From contig OZ244914.1 in assembly GCA_965221795.1 (NCBI GenBank), positions 434,001 to 498,000 of the forward strand: 64,000 bases of DNA, in the 5' to 3' direction. Under the pieces are notes generated by a model. That model was given only the letters and a program-made list of their open reading frames with translations, made no database searches and was not told the DNA's origin. Each line of letters begins with the position of its first letter. Position 1 is the first letter of the stretch. Shown piece after piece: positions 26,499-34,407 of the stretch. The stretch comes from VYFG01 sp965221795. Its GTDB lineage: Bacteria > Pseudomonadota > Gammaproteobacteria > Arenicellales > Poriferihabitantaceae. Made by a program: the position numbers and the translations under genes.

Positions 26499-26900
26499 TC
26501 AACTCTTTTCGTCCATGAATTTGTTTTTTCTTAACCACTTTGCCACGCTTGCCACGTTCTCATGGGGAGAAAGCATACTTAAATGCAAATCACCATGAGT
26601 GGTCCGAAAAATAATCTCCCTTTGCTCCAGATACATCCTATCCGGTTTATATACATCTGCATTGTCTGTTTTTTCTGGTTCTTTTTCCGGCGGTTTGGCC
26701 CTTTTTTCTTCCCGATAACCACACCAAACCATCCAACCATGATGAACAGTAAATCCGGCCAATAACAACCAGAAAGCAGCCAACCAAGGCCATGCCACTG
26801 TTACAATTTCTTCCGGTGCCATAAAATGTACGTACCCATTAGCAAGAGCAAAACTGATATGAAAAACCGCCTGAAGCAGGAGTTTAAGGGAGATTTGCAT
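26499..26900 (-). CDS. Hypothetical two-segment membrane protein
   Basis: This 133-residue protein has two hydrophobic segments near the N-terminus (LLLQAVFHISFALANGYVHF and VTVAWPWLAAFWLLLAGFTV), then a basic and acidic linker (EEKRAKPPEKEPEKTD) and a soluble tail. I do not recognise it. It lies between the IS1595 transposase and an IS30 remnant and shares the transposase's strand. An AATGTGACnAAAnTATA sequence stands upstream of both genes, so the two may share regulatory DNA or belong to one element. Confidence 0.5.
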   Translation of the reverse strand: MQISLKLLLQAVFHISFALANGYVHFMAPEEIVTVAWPWLAAFWLLLAGFTVHHGWMVWCGYREEKRAKPPEKEPEKTDNADVYKPDRMYLEQREIIFRTTHGDLHLSMLSPHENVASVAKWLRKNKFMDEKS

Positions 26901-26958
26901 AAATTCATTGTACTACACCCCTATCCCCTAATGTGACTAAAGTATATAACCCCCTATG

Positions 26959-27134
26959 CGAAAGGGCGTGAATCTGGCATCGTTCGGCATGGGTCAGGTG
27001 ATGGTAGCCTACGGGCATGGCAATCCTCCGTTGGTGAGAAACCGAGATGGTTGACCATCATCTGGCCCACCGCAAGCTTTTCACCTCACCAGCTAGCGGC
27101 TTAAGGGGTGTTGCACTTCACACTGGAAAGGGGG
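26959..27134 (-). mobile_element. IS30-family remnant, copy C (right end and transposase start only)
   Basis: The terminal repeat (reading out at 27134), the leader and the first 17 or so transposase codons from an ATG at 27018 (MPVGYHHLTHAERCQIHA) are present and nearly identical to copies A and B. Similarity stops at about 26959, where AT-rich DNA begins. Confidence 0.85.
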
Positions 27135-27832
27135 AATGATTACAAGCGTGATCCGAAAGCAAAAAAGGATGTGATTGACCCTGCTGGAGATGCTCACTCG
27201 GTTAAGTCTGGAACAAAGAAGTGGCAGATATTCCTGTACCGGCGCAGTCGATTTGAAACCGATGATGGTTTTCAGGCTCTGAATGGCATTGGCTGATTGC
27301 TTATTCATTGCATAGACGCATTTCCCCCAGATACAGCGATTACAAGGGCAATGAGGCTGCCGCAAAAGAAAGACTCAAAACACCGGTATGAGAATTGAAA
27401 GACCGACTACAACGCAAGGCTCTGCTGAGAGCCTTCTTGCGAAAGTCCATATTCAACGGAGGGGAAGTCAACTACCTTACAATTTTGCATGAGGGTTTGT
27501 ATCACGTTCACTGGAGCGATGATGTTGTATCTGTCATGGCTGACAATTTCGAGGTTGTAAATTCCCAGGCCAGAACCTCGGATCAACACGATTCACAGAA
27601 GGTATTGTTTCGATACAAGGGAAATAATGTGGGAGAACTGGAAATGAGAAACGATTCAGAAAAGCATTACGGGGAAGTGCGATTCAATATGCACAAAATT
27701 CCTGTTATGGATTTGTTACATGATGCTGGACTAGGATCGTCCGCATATTTAAAGGGAGATGGTGATCCATCCCTACAAAGTCCGACCGTGTTTTTGCATG
27801 GGGAATCAATCAAGAACTTTGGATGCTGGTGA
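27135..27832 (+). pseudogene. Degraded gene of unknown function, truncated at its 5' end by IS30
   Basis: The first piece, just after the IS30 end, reads KRDPKAKKDVIDPAGDAHSV and then KSGTKKWQIFLYRRSRFETDDGFQALNGIG before a TGA at 27294-27296. After a frameshift the piece YKGNEAAAKERLKTPV runs to another TGA. The last piece, with its own start at 27395, is a clean 145-residue frame (KALLRAFLRKSIFNGGEVNYLTILHEGLYHV). Together they look like one protein broken by two stops and one frameshift. D-x-AG followed by a VKSG-type segment is faintly reminiscent of a restriction endonuclease core, but I would not name it so without a search. Confidence 0.5.
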
Positions 27833-27853
27833 AACAGTGTTGTGGAATCCACC

Positions 27854-27928
27854 ATGACAAAGAAATCGAACAATTCCGAAAAGCCTAAACCTGACTCTTT
27901 CGATTCCAATTATCAGCCTAGCAAGTAG
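27854..27928 (+). pseudogene. Short remnant ORF
   Basis: An ATG at 27854 opens MTKKSNNSEKPKPDSFDSNY and ends at a TAG at 27926-27928. The same frame then continues DKEQELDMPGAEMETLQKAFF, which looks like the rest of the same small protein after a nonsense mutation. It follows the degraded gene by 21 bp, so it may have been its operon partner. The remaining sequence to 28443 holds nothing I can support. Confidence 0.35.
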
Positions 27929-28443
27929 GACAAGGAGCAGGAGCTTGATATGCCCGGTGCAGAAATGGAAACCCTGCAAAAAGCGTTCTTCAGTCTATCC
28001 GTCAAGAAGGAAAAGCAATCAACCTGCTTTGAGCGACCAAGTTTCAGCAGGTCAACATGTTACTGTTCGATATAATTCCCCAAAAAATCATCATATGGGA
28101 AGACGGGCATACATCACAGGATTCTGCTGAGTGGATGATGCATGTTGGTGCGATAGTCGTAGTACCATACGGTTGGGGTCTCGGGTCGGGACTCGCTGGA
28201 GGGCTGTCAAAGGAAATTACATTCGCCTTGACGCCTTGGGCATAAAAGATACCTGCAGGCAATCACAAGATCATGTGCAGGTCGATGGTATACAGCAGCT
28301 TCCACCGGATTTTTCGCCCACGCTGCCCTCGAAAAACACGTTGTCTGGCACCACCTCGGCAGCACGGGTCCGTAGTCTTCAGTAAGGTTCGGATGTGCTG
28401 GACGAAGTTCAGTTATCTGTCCGGCATCATCGCATGGGATCAT

Positions 28444-29829
28444 TCAGGCAATCGCCGCCATCCTCGGTGCTATGCTGGCACGGTTACTCTGCAATAATTC
28501 GGCCACCAGAAAGGCTAACTCGACGGACTGATCGGCATTCAGCCGCGGGTCACAGTGGGTATGATATCGGTCCGACAGACAGTCGGCCGTGATATCCCGT
28601 GCACCGCCGGTACACTCTGTGACATTTTTCCCGGTCATTTCGATGTGGATACCACCTGGGTGGGTACCCTCTGCACTGTGTACATCAAAAAAGCGTTGTA
28701 CTTCGGCCAGAATACGCTGGAAGGGGCGGGTCTTGTACCCATTGGCGGAAATCGTATTTCCGTGCATAGGATCACAGGACCAGACCACCTTGCGACCTTC
28801 CCTTTCGACCGCCCGCACCAATCGCGGCAAATGCTGTTCCACCTTGTCGTGCCCAAAGCGGGCGATCAAGGTTAATCGACCCGGTTCGTTGTCCGGGTTG
28901 AGGATATCGATCAGTTCCAGCAGGTCTTCTGATCCCAGGGAAGGCCCGCACTTCAATCCGATAGGATTGCGAATGCCCCGGCAAAATTCCACATGGGCAT
29001 GGTCTTTCTGTCGGGTACGATCACCGATCCAGACCATATGCCCCGAAGTGGCATACCAGTCACCGCTGGTGGAATCGGTGCGGGTCAGTGCCTCTTCATA
29101 GCCCAGCAACAGCGCTTCATGGCTGGTATAGAAACTGGTTTCCCGGAGTTGTGGATTGTTATCGGCATGGATCCCGATGGCGGACATGAATGCCATCGCT
29201 TCGGAAATCCGATCCGCCAGTTCCTGATATCGTCCGGCCTGTGGGCTGCCGGCGACAAATTCCAGCATCCATTCTTGCACATTCTCCAGGTTGGAATAGC
29301 CCCCTTGGGCAAAGGCTCGCAGCAAATTCAATGTGGCGGCAGACTGCCGATAGGCCATCCGTAACCGTTCGGGATCGGGAACTCGTGCCGCTTCATCAAA
29401 CGCAATCCCGTTAATGATGTCGCCACGATAGGACGGCAAGCGGACGCCATTCCGAATTTCAAAGTCGGCGGAACGGGGTTTGGCAAATTGCCCTGCAATA
29501 CGACCCACCTTGACGACTGGCCTCGCAGCCGCACAGGTGAGTACGATCGACATTTGCAGGAATACCCGAAAAAAATCGCGAATGTTGTCCGCGCCGTGTT
29601 CGGAGAAACTCTCGGCGCAGTCCCCGCCCTGCAACAAAAAGGCACGGCCTTCACAAACATCTCCCAATGCCTTCTTGAGGGCACGAGCTTCGCCGGCAAA
29701 GACCAGAGGAGGCCAGGCAGCGATATGATCTTCCGTCGATTGCAGGATCTCGGGATCCGGGTAGGATGGCACTTGGCAAATGGGCTTGCTACGCCAACTC
29801 GAAGGGGTCCACTGGTCGGTCATTTCCAC
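28444..29829 (-). CDS. Class II 3-deoxy-7-phosphoheptulonate (DAHP) synthase
   Basis: This 461-residue enzyme (start at 29829, or 29823 at MTDQWTP) condenses phosphoenolpyruvate and erythrose 4-phosphate in the first step of the shikimate pathway. Class II (plant/actinobacterial-type) markers are LLQGGDCAESFSEH near residue 65, KVGRIAGQFAKPRS, LPSYRGDIING, HMVWIGDRTRQ, EFCRGIRNPIGLKCGP and the C-terminal DPMHGNT and GGIHIEMTGKNVTECTGG. The metal and substrate residues (Cys in GGDCAES, the HG in DPMHGNT, Glu in HIEMTG) are all present. It stands alone, with the amidinotransferase gene upstream on the same strand. Confidence 0.95.
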   Translation of the reverse strand: MEMTDQWTPSSWRSKPICQVPSYPDPEILQSTEDHIAAWPPLVFAGEARALKKALGDVCEGRAFLLQGGDCAESFSEHGADNIRDFFRVFLQMSIVLTCAAARPVVKVGRIAGQFAKPRSADFEIRNGVRLPSYRGDIINGIAFDEAARVPDPERLRMAYRQSAATLNLLRAFAQGGYSNLENVQEWMLEFVAGSPQAGRYQELADRISEAMAFMSAIGIHADNNPQLRETSFYTSHEALLLGYEEALTRTDSTSGDWYATSGHMVWIGDRTRQKDHAHVEFCRGIRNPIGLKCGPSLGSEDLLELIDILNPDNEPGRLTLIARFGHDKVEQHLPRLVRAVEREGRKVVWSCDPMHGNTISANGYKTRPFQRILAEVQRFFDVHSAEGTHPGGIHIEMTGKNVTECTGGARDITADCLSDRYHTHCDPRLNADQSVELAFLVAELLQSNRASIAPRMAAIA

Positions 29830-29933
29830 TTCTGATAATAGATCTGATTAGATCCTGTATTGTACGTGATTTCCGTCAGTTATATGACATTTCTCATCCA
29901 ACTAACTGGATTGTACAACGCCAATCCCGGACA

Positions 29934-31067
29934 TCAGGCTCTGACTTGGGTACCCGGAACCTGCCTTGGAAAATAGTCTTCACAACTTCCCTCCCGATTG
30001 ACATCTCCGGTCGCACAGTGCAGTCCACCCCCAAAGGGATAGGCATCCCGGAACGGCACTGGAATCACATTCATGCCCAACTGGTCCAGTTGCTCCATCT
30101 GATGCACCTCACTGGCTTCCGCGATCACGGTCTGAGGGTCGACTACCAGGCAGTTCATCGACAGCCAGACACTGGAGTAACAAAGCGGAGGGGGCGTTTG
30201 GTGCGCCGGTGGTGCCGCATCCAGAATTTCCCAGTCATTGGCCTCAAATATCTTGCGTTGTGGTTCCGGCAAACGCCGTTGGGGATTATTGAGGATCAGA
30301 CCAGGCCGTAACGGCACAAAGGTAGCATCAATATGGATCGGGTAGGGATCGCCCGGGAAGTTCAGCGCATGGACGCGATGATCGGGAAAATGCCGTTGCA
30401 GCCATTCCATCGCTCTCCGGTTGGTCGTGAGACCGTGTTGACAGAACAAATCCTTCCCTAACCGAAGCACATCCGCTGCATCAAACATCGGTTCGGCTTC
30501 GGTAGTCACAAAATCCAGTGCAGCGGTACGCTTGAGACGCTCTTCAATGGAAATATCTTCAAAATAGCCCGACTGGTAGGATTGATCTCTCAACCGCGGA
30601 CGGGGGGCCTGCTCCCAACGAAAATTGGGATCTTCATCGAAATAGCGCTGCATCAGATCATGATAGGCCAGATACTCGAAGTAACGACAGCGAAACGACA
30701 TCGGAGCCGACAGAATCTCATTCCCCACGGTCAGGAGTACATCCCGAGGAGGCATACAGCCAAACTGGCTTGCGGTCATGAAGTCCGGTGTCAGTACGGC
30801 CTGGTTCCATTGCAGGGGGGTAGGCCGGTCCACCCGAATGCCCCGCTCCTCCAACACCCTGGCGAGATGATCCAGCTGACCATTGGCCCGTTCCACCGTC
30901 TCTGCGGGACGAGGTCCCCACATTCCCCGCATATCGCTGTCTTCAGGAATCTTGGCCTCGGTCGCTGGCTCCGCCGGAGGGATGCAGGTATGGTCGGCCC
31001 GGCCCACAATCACATGCCGGAGCGGATCAAAGTCATTCCAGGAATTCACAACAGTTTTGATCATCAT
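29934..31067 (-). CDS. Glycine/arginine amidinotransferase-family protein
   Basis: This 377-residue enzyme (start at 31067, MMIKTVVNSWNDFDPLRHVIVGRA) belongs to the L-arginine:X amidinotransferase family. The catalytic triad is visible: Asp in EPMFDAADVLRLGKDLF, His in YPIHIDATFVPLRPG and the nucleophilic Cys in GGGLHCATGDVNR. The SQFGCMPPRD and VWLSMNCL segments are also typical. Such enzymes move the amidino group from arginine to an amine, for example glycine to give guanidinoacetate, or to inosamine phosphate. The acceptor here cannot be told. It is divergent from an agmatinase-family gene (gap 236 bp), which could act on the product or on arginine-derived agmatine. Confidence 0.9.
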   Translation of the reverse strand: MMIKTVVNSWNDFDPLRHVIVGRADHTCIPPAEPATEAKIPEDSDMRGMWGPRPAETVERANGQLDHLARVLEERGIRVDRPTPLQWNQAVLTPDFMTASQFGCMPPRDVLLTVGNEILSAPMSFRCRYFEYLAYHDLMQRYFDEDPNFRWEQAPRPRLRDQSYQSGYFEDISIEERLKRTAALDFVTTEAEPMFDAADVLRLGKDLFCQHGLTTNRRAMEWLQRHFPDHRVHALNFPGDPYPIHIDATFVPLRPGLILNNPQRRLPEPQRKIFEANDWEILDAAPPAHQTPPPLCYSSVWLSMNCLVVDPQTVIAEASEVHQMEQLDQLGMNVIPVPFRDAYPFGGGLHCATGDVNREGSCEDYFPRQVPGTQVRA

Positions 31068-31303
31068 TATTCGACCCGAAGGGATAGAGGGGGTAGTGTG
31101 GATTGTATAATGAGGCCGGATGGTCATAAATAGAACGTTGCATTGCAAGGAAAACAGTCGAGCTCGCGACCGGTCACCTTAACCGAACCTCTTTTTCGGG
31201 CCTGATCCCCACATGATCTTATATCGGTGGAATGCGACAGCCATCTTTCCTTTTGCCTCGGAAAGATAGACAATACCGATTCCATCCGCCAGCTCAATTC
31301 CGC

Positions 31304-32263
31304 ATGACGAAACGCAAATCTCCTCCCATTCAACCGGTCAGCGGCACTGTGATGCCACGATATGCCGGGCCGTCGACTTTCTGTAGGCTCCCGGAACTGC
31401 GGGACGTATCCGATTGCGACGTGGCGATTCTCGGGGTTCCTTTTGACTCCGGCACCAGCTATCGGCCCGGGGCCCGATTTGGCCCCCAAGCTATTCGCCA
31501 AGCCTCCCGAAGCTTGCGTTATAACTTCCATCCCGTCTATGACACCGAACCTTTTCGGCAAATCCAAGTAGCCGATGCCGGTGATGTGACCTGTAATCCC
31601 TACAACATTGAAGAAGCCCTGACGCAAATTGAAACCGCTGCTTCGGACCTGCTGAAGCAAGCCGGCAGGATGATCAGCCTGGGCGGTGACCACACGATTG
31701 CTTTACCCCTGCTACGGGCCATGCACCGCCAGCATGGCCCGGTAGCACTGGTCCACTTCGATGCTCATCTGGATACCTGGGACACCTATTTCAGCGCCCC
31801 CTACACCCATGGCACTCCCTTTCGACGGGCAGCTGAGGAAGGATTGTTCGATGATCAATCTTCCATGCATGTGGGAATTCGTGGACCACTGTACAGTCGT
31901 GAAGACCTGGAACGAGATGCAGAATTGGGTTTCAAGGTCATCCACTGTGATGAACTGGAAGAGCATGGGTCCGCACATATCGCCCAGAGAATTCTCGATC
32001 GTGTCGGCAATGCGCCCCTATACTTATCCATTGACATCGATGTCCTGGACCCCGCTTATGCTCCGGGAACCGGCACTCCTGAAGTGGCAGGCCTTTCCAG
32101 CCGGGAACTGGTCAATATCCTTCGGGGGCTGCGTGGACTCCGTCTGATCGGGGGGGATATTGTGGAAGTGGCCCCGGCCTATGACCATGCCGAAATCACT
32201 TCCCTGGCGGCCGCGAGCATCGCTTTTGAACTGGTCAACCTGATGCTCTGTGCTCAAGACTGA
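31304..32263 (+). CDS. Agmatinase-family ureohydrolase
   Basis: This 319-residue manganese enzyme splits urea from a guanidino compound. The metal ligands are in SLGGDHT, VHFDAHLDTWD and LSIDIDVLDPAYAPGTG, and the family start AILGVPFDSGTSYRPGARFGPQAIRQAS is clear. I chose the ATG at 31304 (MTKRKSPPIQP) because family similarity begins soon after it. The family also includes guanidinobutyrase and guanidinopropionase, so the substrate is open; the neighbouring amidinotransferase makes a guanidino acid such as guanidinoacetate another possibility. A TATAAT at 31106-31111 may be a -10 box, about 190 bp upstream. Confidence 0.92.
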   Translation: MTKRKSPPIQPVSGTVMPRYAGPSTFCRLPELRDVSDCDVAILGVPFDSGTSYRPGARFGPQAIRQASRSLRYNFHPVYDTEPFRQIQVADAGDVTCNPYNIEEALTQIETAASDLLKQAGRMISLGGDHTIALPLLRAMHRQHGPVALVHFDAHLDTWDTYFSAPYTHGTPFRRAAEEGLFDDQSSMHVGIRGPLYSREDLERDAELGFKVIHCDELEEHGSAHIAQRILDRVGNAPLYLSIDIDVLDPAYAPGTGTPEVAGLSSRELVNILRGLRGLRLIGGDIVEVAPAYDHAEITSLAAASIAFELVNLMLCAQD

Positions 32264-32765
32264 GGCCATCATTATCCGGCCGGGAACCGTAAGCGACACC
32301 GTCGCGATCAATCGCATTTACAATCATTTCATTCTTCATACCACTGTCACGTTCGACATCAAACCTTGGGACGACGACAAAAGAAGGCAATGGATCCGCG
32401 GCTTTACGTGTCCTCATTTCCTGCTGGTGGCAGAATACGACGGCGCAGTCATCGGGTTTTGCTGCAATCACCAACTGCGCCCAAAGGCTGCCTATGACTT
32501 GTCCACGGAAGTAACGATCTATACGGCCCCGTCTGGCGTGCCGACAGGAACCGGCACCCTTCTGTACAAAGCCCTTTTTGTGCGTCTGATTGCCACTCCC
32601 CTGCACCGTGCCTATGCCATCATCGCCTTGCCCAATAACGCCTCTGTCACCTTGCATGAAAGATTTGGCTTTACTCGTGTCGGACTACTGCAGGAAGTGG
32701 GCCACAAGTTTGGCCAGTGGGTGGATGTTGCCTGGTATGAAATGTCTCTCTCACCGGACGGATAA
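32250..32765 (+). CDS. GNAT-family N-acetyltransferase (phosphinothricin acetyltransferase-like)
   Basis: This 171-residue acetyltransferase begins at a GTG (32250) that overlaps the end of the agmatinase gene by 14 bp, so the two are coupled. The sequence has the order of the Pat/MddA group: IRPGTVSDTVAINRIYNHFILHTTVTFD, EYDGAVIGFCCNHQLRPKAAYD, STEVTIYTAPSGVPTGTGTLL (acetyl-CoA loop, here with TGTG in place of the usual RGIG) and ALPNNASVTLHERFGFTRVGLLQEVGHKFGQWVDV. These enzymes acetylate glutamine-like toxic analogues or polyamine-like amines. A role with the agmatinase product (putrescine or another amine) is possible but unproven. Confidence 0.85.
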   Translation: MLKTEAIIIRPGTVSDTVAINRIYNHFILHTTVTFDIKPWDDDKRRQWIRGFTCPHFLLVAEYDGAVIGFCCNHQLRPKAAYDLSTEVTIYTAPSGVPTGTGTLLYKALFVRLIATPLHRAYAIIALPNNASVTLHERFGFTRVGLLQEVGHKFGQWVDVAWYEMSLSPDG

Positions 32766-33026
32766 TCATCGAAATACTGGATTGCAAAGTGTCCCGCCCG
32801 GCGTAAAAGTGAACCCGCCAAGCTGTCCAGGGGAGTGCGCAGGGGAGTATGGCCTCAAAATATGGCTCCATGATCGCACTGTCTTGCGATGGGAATTGGG
32901 ATCGTAGGAAGCGAACCCGATCAAAAATCTGACGGCTTCATATGCATGGAGTCATTAACTTTCGACAAAAACCCTTCGGAATATGGTTTGTGCGCCCAAG
33001 TGACTGGCGGGATGCCTGTCAGAGCT

Positions 33027-33032
33027 TATAAT
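33027..33032 (+). promoter_or_regulatory. Candidate -10 box upstream of rph
   Basis: TATAAT at 33027-33032 lies 35 bp before the rph start. No convincing -35 box stands at the right distance. The rest of 32766-33066 holds no gene I can support. Confidence 0.4.
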
Positions 33033-33066
33033 CCTGCCCTCTAACAACCCGGCCGATTTCTCCACC

Positions 33067-33786
33067 ATGTCCAGACCCAGTGGTCGTCGTTCAGATGAAT
33101 TGCGCCCCGTGAATATCATTCGTCACTATACCCGTCATGCAGAAGGCTCGGTATTGATCAGCTTCGGTGATACGCGTGTTCTATGTAATGCCAGCATTGA
33201 AGAACGTGTGCCACCTTTCTTGCGCAACAAAAAAAGGGGCTGGGTGACCGCCGAATATGGTCTCCTGCCGCGCTCCACAACCACGCGCACAGACCGTGAG
33301 GCGGCGCGGGGAAAGCAAAGTGGCCGTACGCTGGAAATCCAACGCCTGATCGGCAGGTCACTGCGTGCCGCTGTGGATACTACTCGGTTAGGGGAGCGCA
33401 CCATCACGGTCGACTGCGACGTCATCCAGGCCGATGGCAGCACCCGCACCGCCGCCATCACGGGTGCCTGGGTCGCACTTCGGGATGCCGTCAACTGGCT
33501 GCTATACCACGACATTATCCCTGTGGACCCCATTCATCAGGCCGTCGGGGCGATTTCCGTTGGGGTATGCAATGGACAAGTGGTCACAGATCTGGATTAC
33601 GCGGAGGACAGCCAGGCAGAAACGGATATGAACGTTGTGATGGACGATCAGGGGCGATTTATTGAAGTGCAAGGTACGGCCGAGGGCCATTCCTTTCACC
33701 GCAATGAGCTGAATGAGATGCTGGATCATGCAGAGCAAGCCTGCAAGATCCTGTTCGATCTTCAGCGAGACGCCCTGCAAGGCTGA
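33067..33786 (+). CDS. rph: Ribonuclease PH
   Basis: This 239-residue phosphorolytic 3'-exonuclease trims tRNA 3' ends. It has the full family pattern: MSRPSGRRSDELRPVNI, VLISFGDTRVLCNASIEERVPPFL, GWVTAEYGLLPRSTTTRTDREAARGKQSGRTLEIQRLIGRSLRAAVD, DCDVIQADGSTRTAAITGAWVAL and DLDYAEDSQAETDMNVVM. The length is normal. It is followed after 14 bp by rdgB, a very common pairing in proteobacteria. Confidence 0.97.
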   Translation: MSRPSGRRSDELRPVNIIRHYTRHAEGSVLISFGDTRVLCNASIEERVPPFLRNKKRGWVTAEYGLLPRSTTTRTDREAARGKQSGRTLEIQRLIGRSLRAAVDTTRLGERTITVDCDVIQADGSTRTAAITGAWVALRDAVNWLLYHDIIPVDPIHQAVGAISVGVCNGQVVTDLDYAEDSQAETDMNVVMDDQGRFIEVQGTAEGHSFHRNELNEMLDHAEQACKILFDLQRDALQG

Positions 33787-33800
33787 GAAACGTCCATCCA

Positions 33801-34376
33801 ATGCGATTCGTTCTCGCGACTGGCAATCCGGGAAAGCTGCGGGAAATGCAAGCCCTGTTGCCAGAGTTTGATGTCCTTCGACAATCGGAGTTCACACAAG
33901 AATCCGCCCAGGAAACCGGCCTTACTTTTGTAGAGAACGCACTCTTGAAAGCCCGTCATGCCAGTCTCATGAGCGGCCTGCCGGCTCTGGCCGATGATTC
34001 CGGGCTGGAAGTGGATGCCCTCGACGGTGCACCGGGAATCTATTCGGCACGATATGCAGGCCAACCGTCGACGGACCAGGAGAACATCACCAAATTGCTG
34101 GAAAACATGGCAAACTCTGCGGAGCGCCGGGCGCGCTTTCACTGTACTCTGGTCTGTATTCGCCATCCGGCAGATCCGGCTCCACTGATCTGTGAGGGAG
34201 TCTGGGAAGGAGAAGTTGCCCGACATCCACGCGGGGAGAACGGTTTTGGCTATGACCCGATATTCCTGATCCCAGAGCTTGGCTTGACGGCTGCGGAGAT
34301 AGATCTTGATGAAAAGAACGCCCGGAGCCACCGTGGCCAGGCGATGAAACAGCTCCGACAACGTCTGCGATCCTGA
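33801..34376 (+). CDS. rdgB: Non-canonical purine NTP pyrophosphatase (RdgB/HAM1)
   Basis: This 191-residue housecleaning enzyme hydrolyses dITP, XTP and similar bases. The start MRFVLATGNPGKLREMQALL, the TFVENALLKARHAS helix, ALADDSGLEVDALDGAPGIYSARYAG and the C-terminal GFGYDPIFLIPE and KNARSHRGQAMKQL are diagnostic. It stands in an operon after rph and 31 bp before gpmI-nudix. Confidence 0.96.
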   Translation: MRFVLATGNPGKLREMQALLPEFDVLRQSEFTQESAQETGLTFVENALLKARHASLMSGLPALADDSGLEVDALDGAPGIYSARYAGQPSTDQENITKLLENMANSAERRARFHCTLVCIRHPADPAPLICEGVWEGEVARHPRGENGFGYDPIFLIPELGLTAAEIDLDEKNARSHRGQAMKQLRQRLRS

Positions 34377-34407
34377 CCTAACCCCCACCACCGCCCCAAA
34401 CCAACGC

